DNA from: CAWBFD01 sp963788115
GTDB lineage: Bacteria; Actinomycetota; Thermoleophilia; Solirubrobacterales; 70-9
DNA: 64,000 nucleotides
Reading direction: 5' to 3'
Assembly (NCBI GenBank): GCA_963788115.1
Contig: CAWBFD010000004.1
Location: 930,001 to 994,000 of the forward strand
In this document: in pieces, positions 8,027-17,339 of the stretch
How the letters are laid out: each line of letters begins with the position of its first letter
How positions within the stretch are numbered: the stretch's first letter is position 1
The notes under the pieces: generated by a model
Told to the model about the DNA's origin: nothing
The model's input: the letters and a program-made list of their open reading frames with translations, nothing else
The model's database searches: none
Position numbers and translations under genes: made by a program

Positions 8027-8880
8027 ACGGATGATTCTAAGCCGGTGCCCCGGGCGCCCCCGGTCGCGACTTCCGTCGCGGCGCCGCCGACGCCGGTGAT
8101 CTCCCTCACCACCGCGGCGGTCTGATCGGCACGGCTGAGGATGCCGTCGTCGACCTCGACCAGGTGGGCCTCGGGCAGGACCCTTCTCACGATCCTGACC
8201 AGTTCCGGGCCGACCGGGAACCACCCGCCCATGGCCCGCTCGGTGATCAGCACCCAGAGGCGTTCGCCGGTGGTCCGTGCGAGCTCCAGCGGCTCATCCT
8301 CGGCCCAGGCGCGCACGCGTGGAATCGCGGCCTCGGGAGGCGTGAACCGCGCCTGCTCGGCGATCCGCCGTCGAAGCTGATCGTCACTCATCTGCGTGTT
8401 CGTCGAAGCGAGGATGCCCCGCAGCGCGCCCCTGTAGTCGGTCTCGACCTGCTGGAGCAGCGCTGCGACGACGCTTTCCGAGGCAGCGAGCACGTCCGAA
8501 TCGGCGAACACGGCCCGATCGAGGGGTGCACCTCCGACCCCGATCACGCCCGTGACCAGGTCCGGCCGCCGTGCCGCGACCCTGACGCCGCGGTTGGAAG
8601 CATCGCCGACGCCGACGATCACGGCCGGTCCGTTCGCCACCTCGATCACGGCCGCCAGGTCGTCCGCCGCGGTGTCGAGGTCGTATGGGCCGGCTCGCGT
8701 GGACTCGCCCGTGCCCCGATCGTGGTAGCTGACGACGCGATGGTCGCGCTCCAGCTCGGCTGTGATCGGCTCGAGCACGGAGGGATGCAGCGACCACCAG
8801 TTCGCGAGCACGACGAGCGGGCCGCGGCCGCACTCCTCCCAGTGGATCTCGACCCCGTCCGGACGGCTCAGCCTCGGCAT
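8023..8880 (-). CDS. Alpha/beta-hydrolase-like protein lacking the usual nucleophile
   Basis: The 286-residue protein has the layout of an alpha/beta hydrolase: GVEIHWEECGRGPLVVLANW near the start, YHDRGTGES before the elbow and AARRPDLVTGVIGVGG after it. The nucleophile elbow reads VGVGDASNRG, so the Ser of the canonical GxSxG is not at its normal place; the aligned residue is Gly. It may be a non-catalytic relative or use Asp. ATG 8880 is chosen because homology begins there (MPRLSRPDGVEIHW). It heads the operon with the 44-residue, DUF2203 and membrane proteins. Confidence 0.78.
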   Translation of the reverse strand: MPRLSRPDGVEIHWEECGRGPLVVLANWWSLHPSVLEPITAELERDHRVVSYHDRGTGESTRAGPYDLDTAADDLAAVIEVANGPAVIVGVGDASNRGVRVAARRPDLVTGVIGVGGAPLDRAVFADSDVLAASESVVAALLQQVETDYRGALRGILASTNTQMSDDQLRRRIAEQARFTPPEAAIPRVRAWAEDEPLELARTTGERLWVLITERAMGGWFPVGPELVRIVRRVLPEAHLVEVDDGILSRADQTAAVVREITGVGGAATEVATGGARGTGLESSV

Positions 8881-8980
8881 GGGGTCGATTGTTAGCACGC
8901 CGCCGGAGCGGGAACACGGCTCTAGTGTTACCGCGGCGTCGCGCAGCGCCTGACCGAATCCGAACGAAGGAGGCTGACCA

Positions 8981-9493
8981 ATGAGCGAGGCAACCGCCGT
9001 CCAGGGCGACATCATGGCCGAGGCCAGCAAGGAGAACCGCGAGCACGTCATCGGGCTCCTGAGCACGGCCTACTGGATGGAGATCGAGACGGTGATGAGC
9101 TACATCGCGAACTCGGTCAATCCGGATGGGGTACGGGCTCAGGAGGTCAAGGAGTCACTGGAGGAAGACATCCAGGAGGAGCTGGGGCACGCGCAGCGAT
9201 TCGCCGCGCGGATCAAGGAGCTCTACGGCGTCGTCCCGGGATCCGAGGACTTCAGCCCGGAGCAGTCCTACCTGCAGCCGCCCTCGGATCAGGTCGACAT
9301 CGTCCACGTGATCCGCGGCGTGATCGAGGCCGAGCGGGGCGCGATCGAGCACTACAGCCGGATTATCGGAGAGACCGACACGATCGATCCCGTGACCCAG
9401 GACATGGTGATCGAGATCCTCCACGACGAGCAGGGACACCTTCGCCTGTTCGAGGGATTTTTGCGCGAGTACGAGGCGGCGGGGCTCGCCTAG
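8981..9493 (+). CDS. Ferritin-like (bacterioferritin/Dps-type) protein
   Basis: The 170-residue four-helix protein has well-spaced iron-ligand candidates: Glu in YWMEIETVMSYI, the EELGHAQRF helix, EAERGAIEHYSRII and DEQGHLRLF. These two ExxH-type pairs are typical of diiron ferritin-like domains used in iron storage or oxidative protection. A strong AAGGAGG site precedes ATG 8981. It stands alone between divergent and convergent neighbours. Confidence 0.85.
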   Translation: MSEATAVQGDIMAEASKENREHVIGLLSTAYWMEIETVMSYIANSVNPDGVRAQEVKESLEEDIQEELGHAQRFAARIKELYGVVPGSEDFSPEQSYLQPPSDQVDIVHVIRGVIEAERGAIEHYSRIIGETDTIDPVTQDMVIEILHDEQGHLRLFEGFLREYEAAGLA

Positions 9494-9500
9494 CGGCGGG

Positions 9501-9977
9501 CTAGCGCCCAGCCGCGCCGGCGCCTTCGGCCCGCTCCGCGGGTTGGCGCCCGGTCTGCACGACCGCGCGCCTCAGGCCGTCGAGGGAGCGCTCAACGATC
9601 AAGCGCAGGTATCGCTTGCCCAGGGCGCCCCAGACCACCCGGTGCTGGATGGTGCTCGGCTCGATTCCGAGCTCCGCCTCGAGGAACGTGGACTCGCGGG
9701 CCGCGGTCAGGACCCAGCGCGAGTAGTAGCCGCTCTCCTCGCAGCGGAGCGTGATCGCCCGCATCTCCTCCAGCTCGTCGATCCGGAAGTCGGTGGCCAC
9801 CTTGGCCGGTCCCACCCGCGTCACCTGGCGAAATGGGGCATCCCTGACGACCGAGGCAAGCCCGGTGACCTCGACCACGTTGCCCGCCCACTCGGGGTAG
9901 CGGGCCGGGTCGCCGACAAGCTCCCAGACCTGCTCGATCGGGGCGTCGACCAGCGCCTGTTGCCGCCACGAGGACAT
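9501..9977 (-). CDS. SRPBCC (polyketide cyclase/START-like) protein
   Basis: The 158-residue protein starts with the family opening QQALVDAPIEQVWELVGDPARYPEWAG and has a helix-grip layout ending in a long C-terminal helix (LIVERSLDGLRRAV). Such proteins bind hydrophobic ligands or lipids; the ligand is unknown. A TACCAT box at 9986-9991 lies 8 bases before ATG, suggesting leaderless initiation. It converges with the ferritin-like gene, with only 7 bases between the stops. Confidence 0.85.
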   Translation of the reverse strand: MSSWRQQALVDAPIEQVWELVGDPARYPEWAGNVVEVTGLASVVRDAPFRQVTRVGPAKVATDFRIDELEEMRAITLRCEESGYYSRWVLTAARESTFLEAELGIEPSTIQHRVVWGALGKRYLRLIVERSLDGLRRAVVQTGRQPAERAEGAGAAGR

Positions 9978-10005
9978 CGCAGCCGATGGTAGTGCTCAGC
10001 AGTGG

Positions 10006-13000
10006 CTAGCTGCGAGCCAGCTCGCGCGCGTAGTCGGCCAGGTGCTGCACGCCGTACCGCCCGGCCGCGTCCGCGGCAGCCGTCAGCGCCTCACGCGAAA
10101 CGGCCGGGTCGAGCTCTTGGAGGATCACGCCGCGCAGCAGATCGCAGCGCGCGGCGTCGAGCGGGCGGCCCAGCGCATCCCATGCAGTGCGAGCCTCGAT
10201 CAGCGCCTGTGCACCCGCTGACGCATCCTCGGCCACGGCTCCCTGCGCCTCGAGGCTCGCCGCCTTGCCGACCGGATAGCGCAGTCGCTCGTTCAGGCGC
10301 ACGGCCTCGTCGGCGGCCTCGCGCGCGGGCTCGAGCCGCCCCGCGCGCATCAGGACGACCGCGCGCGCCGAGATCGCCTCGACCGATTGGGCGACCAGAC
10401 CCGCGCGCTCGCACAGGTCCAGCGCCCGCGAGAGCTCGGTGTCGGCCTCGGCGTAGTCGCCGCGCTGTCGCAGCGAGGCAGCGAGCCAGAACAGGGCCTG
10501 GAAGGCGACCTCGGAACGGCCGACCTGCTCGGCCAGCTCGGCGGCCCGCCGCAGGAGCTCCGCCGAGGCCGGAAAATCCCCTTCGCGCCAGCGCAGTGCC
10601 CCTCGCATCACGTAGGGGAAGCAGAGCTTGCCGGTCAGCCCCTCCCGCTCGGCGAGGGTTGCAGAGGCGTCGGTCTCCCGCTCCACGGCCTCCCAGTCGC
10701 CGCGATAAGTGGCGAGCTGCGCCAGCGCCGCATGCAGCTCGACCTGCGAGGGAAGGTCGCCGGTCTTGACCGCGAGCTTCAGGGCCTCGCCGTAGGCCGA
10801 GGCGGCCTCCGCATAGTCGGCCTCCGAGATCTCGAAGTGGTAGCCGAGCGTCAGCAGCGCCCGGACGGCCTCGGCCGGGTCCGAGTCGCGAGCGAGCTCG
10901 ACCGAGCGCTCGAGGTTCTCCCGGGCCCGCTCGGAGTCGCCGATGCGCCCGAAAACGCGCCCGAAGATGCCGTGCGCCCGGCTCGCGGCCGCAGCCTCGC
11001 CCAGCCGCTCGGCCAGGCGCAGCGCCTTCTCCGACGCGTAGATCGCGAGCATGTTGTCGCCGGTGTGCATGTAGAGCGAGGCGGCCTCCTCGTAGAGGCG
11101 AACCAGCTCGAGGCACGGCGGGCCGTCCTTCAGCAGGTCGATGCCCCGCTGGTAGTGCTCGATCGAGCCCTCCCGGTCGCCCTTGTGCCAGAGGCCGGCG
11201 CCGATCTTCCGGTGCAGATCGCCCACCCGCTCGAGGTTCTCCTGGCGGCGGTGGAACTCCAGGCACCCCTCCCACAGCTCCGTCGCGCGGTCGACCCGAC
11301 CCAGGCGCAGGGCGACGTCGCCCAGCTTCTCCGCGATCCGCGCCCGCGTCGAGGGATCGAGCTCGCCGCGCAGCGACAGTGCGGTCTCGTAATGGCCGAG
11401 CGCCTCCTGGTTGGAGTAGAGCGATGCGGCCGCATCGCCGGCAGCCTCCAGCGCCTCGACGGCGCGATGACCGATCCGCTCGAGCTCAGCCGGCTCCAGC
11501 CCCGCATCGCTGCCGAGCGCAGCAGCCCGGCCGTAGTGGTCGGCCACCATCGCCACCACCCCCTCGGATCGGTCTGCCGCGCGGCCCTCGATGAAGGCGC
11601 CGACCTCGGCGTGCTTGCGCGCGCGCACCGCCTTCGGCAGGGTCGAGTAGGCGACGTCGCGGATCAGGACATGCTTGAACGCGTACTCCTGCTCACCGGC
11701 CAGCCGGCTGCCGGCGCTCGAGGTGATCAGGTCCTTCTCCTGGAGTGAGCCGAGCGTGCTGGCCAGGTCGATCCGCTCCTCTCCGGCGAGCCCCTGGAGG
11801 GAGCCCACCCAGAACGTCTGGCCGACCACGGAGGCGTGTTGGAGCAGGCGTCGCTCCGCGATCTGCAACGAGTCCAGGCGGGCGGCGAGCACCGAGTGAA
11901 CGGTCTCGGGCAGGGTCTGCACCTCGCTGGAGCCCTCCTCGAGGATGCGGTTGACCATCTCCTCGGCGAACAGCGGGTTGCCGCCGGATCGGTCGGCCAC
12001 CTGACCGACCAGCGCGCGGTTGCCGTTCGCTTTGCCGTTGGCATCCGGGAGCAGGGCCCCAACGAGCTCGCGCGCCCGCTCGGGCCGCAGGGGCTCGAGC
12101 GTGATCGTGGTCGCGTTGCGTCGACCGCCGCCCCAGCCGGGGCGCCGGTCGAGAAGCTCGTCGCGCGCGAGACAGACGATCAGTAGCGGCCCGCGGACCC
12201 AGCGAGCCAGATACTCGATGAGGTCGAGCATCCCCTCGTCGGCCCAGTGGATGTCCTCGACCCCGATCACCAACGGCACCTCGTGGCTGGCCGCCTCGAT
12301 CAGCGAGCGGATCGCGGAGAAGATGCGGTCGCGCGTGCCCTGGGGATCCTCGGGATCAAGCCCGAGCCCGGCTGCGGTCTCCGCCGGCACCTCGATCCCA
12401 AGCGGGCGCGCGATCAGGGCCGCGAGGCGCTCGGGGGGCTCTTCGGTGACCGCGTCGGAGACCACCTTGGCAACCGCCCGCTGCAGCTTGCTCCAAGCGG
12501 TCGCCTGGTCGTCGGTGTCAAGGATCTCGAATTGGGCTCTGAGCACCTCGCCGAGGGCCCAGTACGCGAGGCCGGCGCCATAGGCCGGGCAGCGGCCCAC
12601 GCGCAGGATCGGCTTGTCCGGGCGCTCCTCGATCGACTTCGCCAGCTCCCGGAAGAGCCGTGATTTACCCACTCCGGCCTGTCCGATCACCGTGACCAGA
12701 TGGGGGCGCCCCTCGCGAATGACGCGGTCGCACATCGAGGAGAGCAGCTGGGACTCGTCCTCCCGGCCGATCAACGGCGTCGCGCCGCGGACGGCGGACG
12801 CAGTCGCCTCCACCCGGACCGCCTCCCAGGCGGGCACGGGCTCGGCCTTGCCCTTGAGGTCGAGCGGCTCCAGCTCCACGTACTCGATCGCGGCCCGGGT
12901 CAGCCGGTGGGTGATCTCGCCCACGGTGACGCTGCCCGGCCGTGCGGCCGCCTGGAGACGCGAGGCCACGTTGACGGGGTCGCCGATCACCGTGTAGTCG

Positions 13001-13644
13001 CCGCCGCCGACCTGACCCGCGAGCACCTCCCCGGAGTTGACCCCCACGCGCAGCAAGAAGCTGACGCCCATGCCGAGGGCGATCTCATCGTTGATCTCAT
13101 CCATCGCGTCCTGCATCGCGAGCCCGGCTCGCACCGCCCGCTCGGGATCGTCCTCGTGCGCCACTGGCGCCCCGAACACGCCCATGACGTTGTCGCCGAT
13201 GTACTTGTCGACCCGGCCCCCGTAGCGGACGACCTCCTGGCCGAGGCGGCGCAGGGCCCGGTCGACCATTGACTTGAGGGTCTCCGGGTCCATGCGCTCG
13301 GCCACGGCCGTGTACCCCGAGAGGTCCGCGAACAGGACGGTCGCGTTCCGGCGCTCCTCGGGCAGGCTGGCCCCCGGCGGCGCGAGGTCGGGCCGCGAGC
13401 CCGGTGGGAAGGCCATTGTCCCGCCGACCGCCGGTGGACTTGCGGCGGGGGCGGGGGTCGCGGCGGCCGCCCCGGCGGCGGGGGCCATCGCGGTTCCGCA
13501 CTCGATGCAGAACTTGGCTCCCGGAGGGTTCTCCGCTCCGCAGTTGGCACACTTGAGCGCCAGCGCGTCCCCGCAGGACATGCAGAACTTCGCGCCCGCC
13601 GGATTCTCGGTTGCGCAGCGCGGGCACGTGATTCCTGCGTTCAC
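10006..13644 (-). CDS. Zinc-ribbon / class III cyclase / ATPase / TPR signalling protein
   Basis: The 1212-residue protein has two zinc ribbons (CPRCATENPAGAKFCMSCG and CANCGAENPPGAKFCIECG, residues 6-48). A class III nucleotide cyclase domain follows (about 95-290) with ATVLFADLSG, VDKYIGDNVMGVFG and VNVASRLQ, so the metal Asp pair and the Asn/Arg pair are present. An AAA/NACHT-like ATPase comes next (GQAGVGKSRL, about 315-325), then TPR-like helical repeats from about 700. It is likely a cytoplasmic cAMP or cGMP producer gated by protein partners. GTG 13644 has TATCGT at 13652-13657, 7 bases upstream. Confidence 0.9.
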   Translation of the reverse strand: MNAGITCPRCATENPAGAKFCMSCGDALALKCANCGAENPPGAKFCIECGTAMAPAAGAAAATPAPAASPPAVGGTMAFPPGSRPDLAPPGASLPEERRNATVLFADLSGYTAVAERMDPETLKSMVDRALRRLGQEVVRYGGRVDKYIGDNVMGVFGAPVAHEDDPERAVRAGLAMQDAMDEINDEIALGMGVSFLLRVGVNSGEVLAGQVGGGDYTVIGDPVNVASRLQAAARPGSVTVGEITHRLTRAAIEYVELEPLDLKGKAEPVPAWEAVRVEATASAVRGATPLIGREDESQLLSSMCDRVIREGRPHLVTVIGQAGVGKSRLFRELAKSIEERPDKPILRVGRCPAYGAGLAYWALGEVLRAQFEILDTDDQATAWSKLQRAVAKVVSDAVTEEPPERLAALIARPLGIEVPAETAAGLGLDPEDPQGTRDRIFSAIRSLIEAASHEVPLVIGVEDIHWADEGMLDLIEYLARWVRGPLLIVCLARDELLDRRPGWGGGRRNATTITLEPLRPERARELVGALLPDANGKANGNRALVGQVADRSGGNPLFAEEMVNRILEEGSSEVQTLPETVHSVLAARLDSLQIAERRLLQHASVVGQTFWVGSLQGLAGEERIDLASTLGSLQEKDLITSSAGSRLAGEQEYAFKHVLIRDVAYSTLPKAVRARKHAEVGAFIEGRAADRSEGVVAMVADHYGRAAALGSDAGLEPAELERIGHRAVEALEAAGDAAASLYSNQEALGHYETALSLRGELDPSTRARIAEKLGDVALRLGRVDRATELWEGCLEFHRRQENLERVGDLHRKIGAGLWHKGDREGSIEHYQRGIDLLKDGPPCLELVRLYEEAASLYMHTGDNMLAIYASEKALRLAERLGEAAAASRAHGIFGRVFGRIGDSERARENLERSVELARDSDPAEAVRALLTLGYHFEISEADYAEAASAYGEALKLAVKTGDLPSQVELHAALAQLATYRGDWEAVERETDASATLAEREGLTGKLCFPYVMRGALRWREGDFPASAELLRRAAELAEQVGRSEVAFQALFWLAASLRQRGDYAEADTELSRALDLCERAGLVAQSVEAISARAVVLMRAGRLEPAREAADEAVRLNERLRYPVGKAASLEAQGAVAEDASAGAQALIEARTAWDALGRPLDAARCDLLRGVILQELDPAVSREALTAAADAAGRYGVQHLADYARELARS

Positions 13645-13849
13645 CTCTCAAACGATATGCGGCCGCAAAAAACGGGTTATGTGAGATTCGTCACTGTTGC
13701 AAGTCGCGCGCCACCCACGAGCCGCCGGGCGGGCGACACCCGGGCTCGAGGCCACGCCGTCTTCATGAACGCTTAAGGCGCGATGCTACCCTCGGCGGCC
13801 GATCAATCCGAGTACGGGGAGAGAGCGTGCGCACAGGGGTGATAGTTCG

Positions 13850-15112
13850 TTGAGCCGACTGATGACGCTGGGTGCCTGCGTGGCGGCTCTGGCAATACCG
13901 GCCACGGTCACGGGCTGCGGGGGGGACGACAGCGAGGAGGATCCGCAACAGGTCCTCCAGGAGACCTTCGGCCCGCACGACACCGAGGTCACCAGCGGCG
14001 TCATCGACGTCACACTGGAGGCATCCGCCGGAGACCAGGGAAGCTTCACGGCCTCGCTCAACGGGCCGTTCCAGGCGGATCCGGACGATCCCGGGCTTCC
14101 GCAGCTCGACTTGACGGCAGAGGCGAGCGGCGAGGGCACCGGCGAGGCCGTCGACTTCAACGGCGGCCTGGTGATCACTGACGACGCCGCGTTCGTCGAG
14201 TACAACGACCAGGCCTATGAGGCGCCCCCGGCGCTATTCGATCAGATCGAGCAGGCCGCCGAGGAGTCCGAGGCGGAGGCCGATCAGGGCTCCGGGCAGT
14301 CGTTCGAGCAGACCTGCGAGCGCGCGGCGGAGGAGGCTGGCGGGGATGCAAGCGCCTGCGACATCGACTTCGAGAGCTGGCTCCCGGATGTCACCAACGA
14401 GGGAACGGAGGACGTCGAGGGCACTGAGACGATCCACGTCTCGGCCGACGCCAACGTCGAGAGGATCCTCGGCGACCTCAGGGGACTGGTCAGTGCGGCG
14501 CTGCCGCCCCAGATCGGCCGGGTGCTGGATCTCGACGAGCTCGAAGGGGTCGCGCCCGCGATCAGCGAGGCGCAGATGGACGTCTACTCGGGTGAGGAGG
14601 ACAGGATCGCCCGCCGGATCTCGTTTTCGGCGGTGCTGGATCCCGGCGCGGTCAGCGGCCTGCCGTTGCCCCAGATCGACCTCGACTTCACGGCCACCCT
14701 GAGCGAGCTCAACGAGGACCAGACGATCGAGCCCCCCGCCGACGCTCAGCCGTTGCGTGAGCTGCTCAACATGGCGGGGATCGACTTTGGCCTCGACCAC
14801 AGGCTTCCCAACCTGGATGACATCCAGGGTCTCGACCGGGGGGGCGAGCCCCAGCAGAAGCCGGACGATGATGCTCCAGGCGAGGATCGCGGCGGCGAGA
14901 AGCCCGAGCGCGAGGCGCCCGACGACGACGGCTCCGACGGTGGGACGCCCGACGACGGAGGCGAGCCCGCTCCCTCCGGCGACGATGACAACGGTGGCCT
15001 CTTCGGCAACGCCCCGGGCCTCAGCGAGCAGGAGCAGGCGATCCTCGACTGCATCGGCGAGGCGACCGACAGGGAAGAGCTCGAGCGCTGCAACGACCTG
15101 CTCGAGCAGTGA
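13850..15112 (+). CDS. Secreted lipoprotein, LppX/LprG-like fold suspected
   Basis: The 420-residue product has a signal peptide ending in the lipobox TVTGC (Cys 23) and then an acidic spacer. Residues 40-320 carry beta-rich repeats of the LppX/LprAFG lipid-carrier type (DTEVTSGVIDVTLEASAG, SWLPDVTNEG, IHVSADANVERIL). A Pro/Asp/Gly-rich acidic region about 325-380 precedes a short Cys-containing tail (DCIGEATDREELERC). It starts at TTG 13850 after an AGGGGTGA site. Lipid carriage across the envelope is inference. Confidence 0.8.
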   Translation: MSRLMTLGACVAALAIPATVTGCGGDDSEEDPQQVLQETFGPHDTEVTSGVIDVTLEASAGDQGSFTASLNGPFQADPDDPGLPQLDLTAEASGEGTGEAVDFNGGLVITDDAAFVEYNDQAYEAPPALFDQIEQAAEESEAEADQGSGQSFEQTCERAAEEAGGDASACDIDFESWLPDVTNEGTEDVEGTETIHVSADANVERILGDLRGLVSAALPPQIGRVLDLDELEGVAPAISEAQMDVYSGEEDRIARRISFSAVLDPGAVSGLPLPQIDLDFTATLSELNEDQTIEPPADAQPLRELLNMAGIDFGLDHRLPNLDDIQGLDRGGEPQQKPDDDAPGEDRGGEKPEREAPDDDGSDGGTPDDGGEPAPSGDDDNGGLFGNAPGLSEQEQAILDCIGEATDREELERCNDLLEQ

Positions 15113-15168
15113 GCTGACGCCCGCCGAGGGCGGGCGGGGGGCCTCCGCTCGTCACATAGGCTGCCCTG

Positions 15169-16299
15169 ATGGTTCGGGCGGAAGGGTCAGGGGCGCGCAG
15201 CTTCCTGTTCAGCGCGAATGGCTGGCCGTACCTGCTGACTCCGTTCATCCCGCTGGCAGTGGTGCTGGAGCTGATGGATGTCTCGGCCGGATTGATCTTC
15301 GGCGTCGCCGCGGCCGGGATCATCCCGACCGCAGCGCTGATGGGGCTGGCCACGGAGGAGCTGGCGGCGAGATCCGGGCCAGGGATCGGCGGCTTCCTCA
15401 ACGTCACCTTCGGCAACGCCCCCGAGATGATCATCGCCCTGTTCGCGCTCAGCGAGGGGCTGCACGAGGTGGTCAAGGCATCGATCATCGGCTCGATCCT
15501 CGGCAACATCCTGCTGGTGCTCGGGGCGGCGATGCTGGTCGGCGGGTGGCCGCGCGAGCGGCAGACCTTCAACGCGACCGCCGCCAACGTCCAGGCGCTG
15601 ATGCTGTTCCTGGCGGCCGGGGCGCTGCTGATGCCGGCGATCTTCGAGCTGGTCGAGGGGCGAGGGCTGCCGTTGCCGGGGGCCGAATTGGTCTCCTACG
15701 ACAGCGAGGTCGAGCATCTCTCGCTCGCCGTGGCGATCGTGCTGCTGCTCACCTACGGCGCCGGCCTGCTGTTTTCGCTGAAGACCCACCGCGCGCTGTT
15801 CAATCCGCCGCACGACGAGCCCGAGGAGACCACGTTCGGATGGAGCGTCCGCCGCTCGGTCGGGATGCTGGCCGTGGCCGGCCTCGCGGTCGGCCTGATG
15901 TCCGAGATCCTGGTCGGCTCGCTCGCGGAGGCCTCCGAGGCGGTCGGCCTCAGCGAGTTCTTCATCGGCGTCATCGTGGTCGCGATCGTGGGCAACGCGG
16001 CCGAGCACTGGGTCGCGGTCCTGATGGCCCACAAGAACAAGATGGACCTCGCGGTCAACATCGGGATCGGCTCGAGCGCCCAGGTCGCCCTGTTCGTTGC
16101 CCCGGTCCTGGTGCTGGCGTCGTTCGTCCTCGGCCCGGAGCCCATGCCCCTCGTGTTCAACGGGTTCGAGCTCGGCGCCGTGCTGCTCGCCGTGCTGGTG
16201 GCGAGCTACGTCACCCAGGAGGGCGAGTCGACCTGGTTCGAGGGCGTCCAGCTGCTCGCCCTGTACGCAATCCTCGGCCTGGCGTTCTTCTTCGCGTGA
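15169..16299 (+). CDS. Calcium/proton antiporter (CaCA, CAX type)
   Basis: The 376-residue membrane protein has about 11 hydrophobic helices and both signature alpha repeats of the CaCA family: GNAPEMIIALFAL (about 84) and VGNAAEHWVAVLMAHKNK (about 275). The pair of acidic residues in these repeats carries Ca2+ in exchange for H+. TAGGCT at 15157-15162 lies 6 bases before ATG 15169, so the message may be leaderless. The second antiporter gene follows by 26 bases, giving a two-antiporter operon. Confidence 0.93.
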   Translation: MVRAEGSGARSFLFSANGWPYLLTPFIPLAVVLELMDVSAGLIFGVAAAGIIPTAALMGLATEELAARSGPGIGGFLNVTFGNAPEMIIALFALSEGLHEVVKASIIGSILGNILLVLGAAMLVGGWPRERQTFNATAANVQALMLFLAAGALLMPAIFELVEGRGLPLPGAELVSYDSEVEHLSLAVAIVLLLTYGAGLLFSLKTHRALFNPPHDEPEETTFGWSVRRSVGMLAVAGLAVGLMSEILVGSLAEASEAVGLSEFFIGVIVVAIVGNAAEHWVAVLMAHKNKMDLAVNIGIGSSAQVALFVAPVLVLASFVLGPEPMPLVFNGFELGAVLLAVLVASYVTQEGESTWFEGVQLLALYAILGLAFFFA

Positions 16300-16325
16300 G
16301 CTCGGGCATCGGATAGGAACGGCGC

Positions 16326-17330
16326 ATGGGCGACGCGGTCCTCCTCCTGGCGAGCTTCGCGATCATCCTCCTCGGGGCGCTGACCTTCACCAACGCCGTC
16401 GAGTGGGCCGGCAATCGGCTTGCCCTGGGCCAGGGCGCGGTCGGGAGCCTGCTCGCCGCGGTCGGCACCGCGATGCCGGAGACGCTGATCCCGATCGTCG
16501 CCGTGATCGGCGGGGCGGCGGGCGCCGAGGACGTCGCGATCGGGGCGATCATCGGCGCCCCCTTTTTGCTCGCGACGGTGGCGATGCTGCTCGTGGGGCT
16601 CGCCGCGCTCGGCTATCGCAACCGGCGGGATCAGGGGACGCACCTGAGGGCCCACGCCGCCACGCTCGAGCGCGACCTCGTCTTCTTCCTGATCTTCTTC
16701 GCGCTCGGAATCGGCGTGGGGCTTGGGGTTCCGGAGGCTCTGCAGATCCCGGTGGCGGTGCTGCTGCTGGTGGCATATGCGTTCTACGTCCAGCGCACCC
16801 TGAGAGCGGGGGGAGACGTCCAGCTCGCAGAGGAGATAGCGCCGTTGATCATCGCTCGCAGCCTGCCGCCGGACGCCGAGGATCCTCCACGCGGCCTGAT
16901 CTGGACCCAGTTCGCGCTCGGCCTGGTTGCGATCGTCGGCGGAGCCCACCTATTCGTGGAGGAGCTGATCTCCGTGGCCGACTCGATCGGGGTGGAGCCG
17001 CTGGTGCTCTCCCTGGTGCTCGCGCCGCTGGCGACCGAGCTGCCCGAGAAGGCGAACAGCTTCTTCTGGGTTCGTGACGGCAAGGACACGCTGGCGCTCG
17101 GGAACATCACCGGCGCGATGGTGTTCCAGTCGACGATCCCGATCGCCTTCGGGCTCGCCTTCACCGAGTGGGAACTGGATCGCTATGCAGTCCTCTCGGG
17201 CGTCCTCGGCCTGGCGGGGGGCATCGTCGCTTACGCCACCCTGCACCGGCAGGGGCGCTTCAGCGGCCCCGCGATTGCGATCTGGGGCGCGCTCTACGGC
17301 GTGTTCCTGGCCTACGTCGCCGTGACCTAG
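16326..17330 (+). CDS. Sodium/calcium exchanger family antiporter (YrbG-like)
   Basis: The 334-residue membrane protein carries the two CaCA repeats in the YrbG-like form: VGTAMPETLIPIVAVIGG (about 43) and APLATELPEKANSF (about 236), followed by GNITGAMVFQSTIPIAFG. It probably exports Ca2+ or another divalent ion using Na+ or H+. It is co-transcribed with the CAX-type gene upstream, which suggests two affinities or couplings for the same ion. Confidence 0.9.
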   Translation: MGDAVLLLASFAIILLGALTFTNAVEWAGNRLALGQGAVGSLLAAVGTAMPETLIPIVAVIGGAAGAEDVAIGAIIGAPFLLATVAMLLVGLAALGYRNRRDQGTHLRAHAATLERDLVFFLIFFALGIGVGLGVPEALQIPVAVLLLVAYAFYVQRTLRAGGDVQLAEEIAPLIIARSLPPDAEDPPRGLIWTQFALGLVAIVGGAHLFVEELISVADSIGVEPLVLSLVLAPLATELPEKANSFFWVRDGKDTLALGNITGAMVFQSTIPIAFGLAFTEWELDRYAVLSGVLGLAGGIVAYATLHRQGRFSGPAIAIWGALYGVFLAYVAVT

Positions 17331-17339
17331 CCCCGGCGC

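Noticed and set aside
10387..11748. A 453-codon plus-strand frame inside the large cyclase gene
   Set aside because: Opposite the TPR region of a strongly supported protein; no motif or ribosome site.
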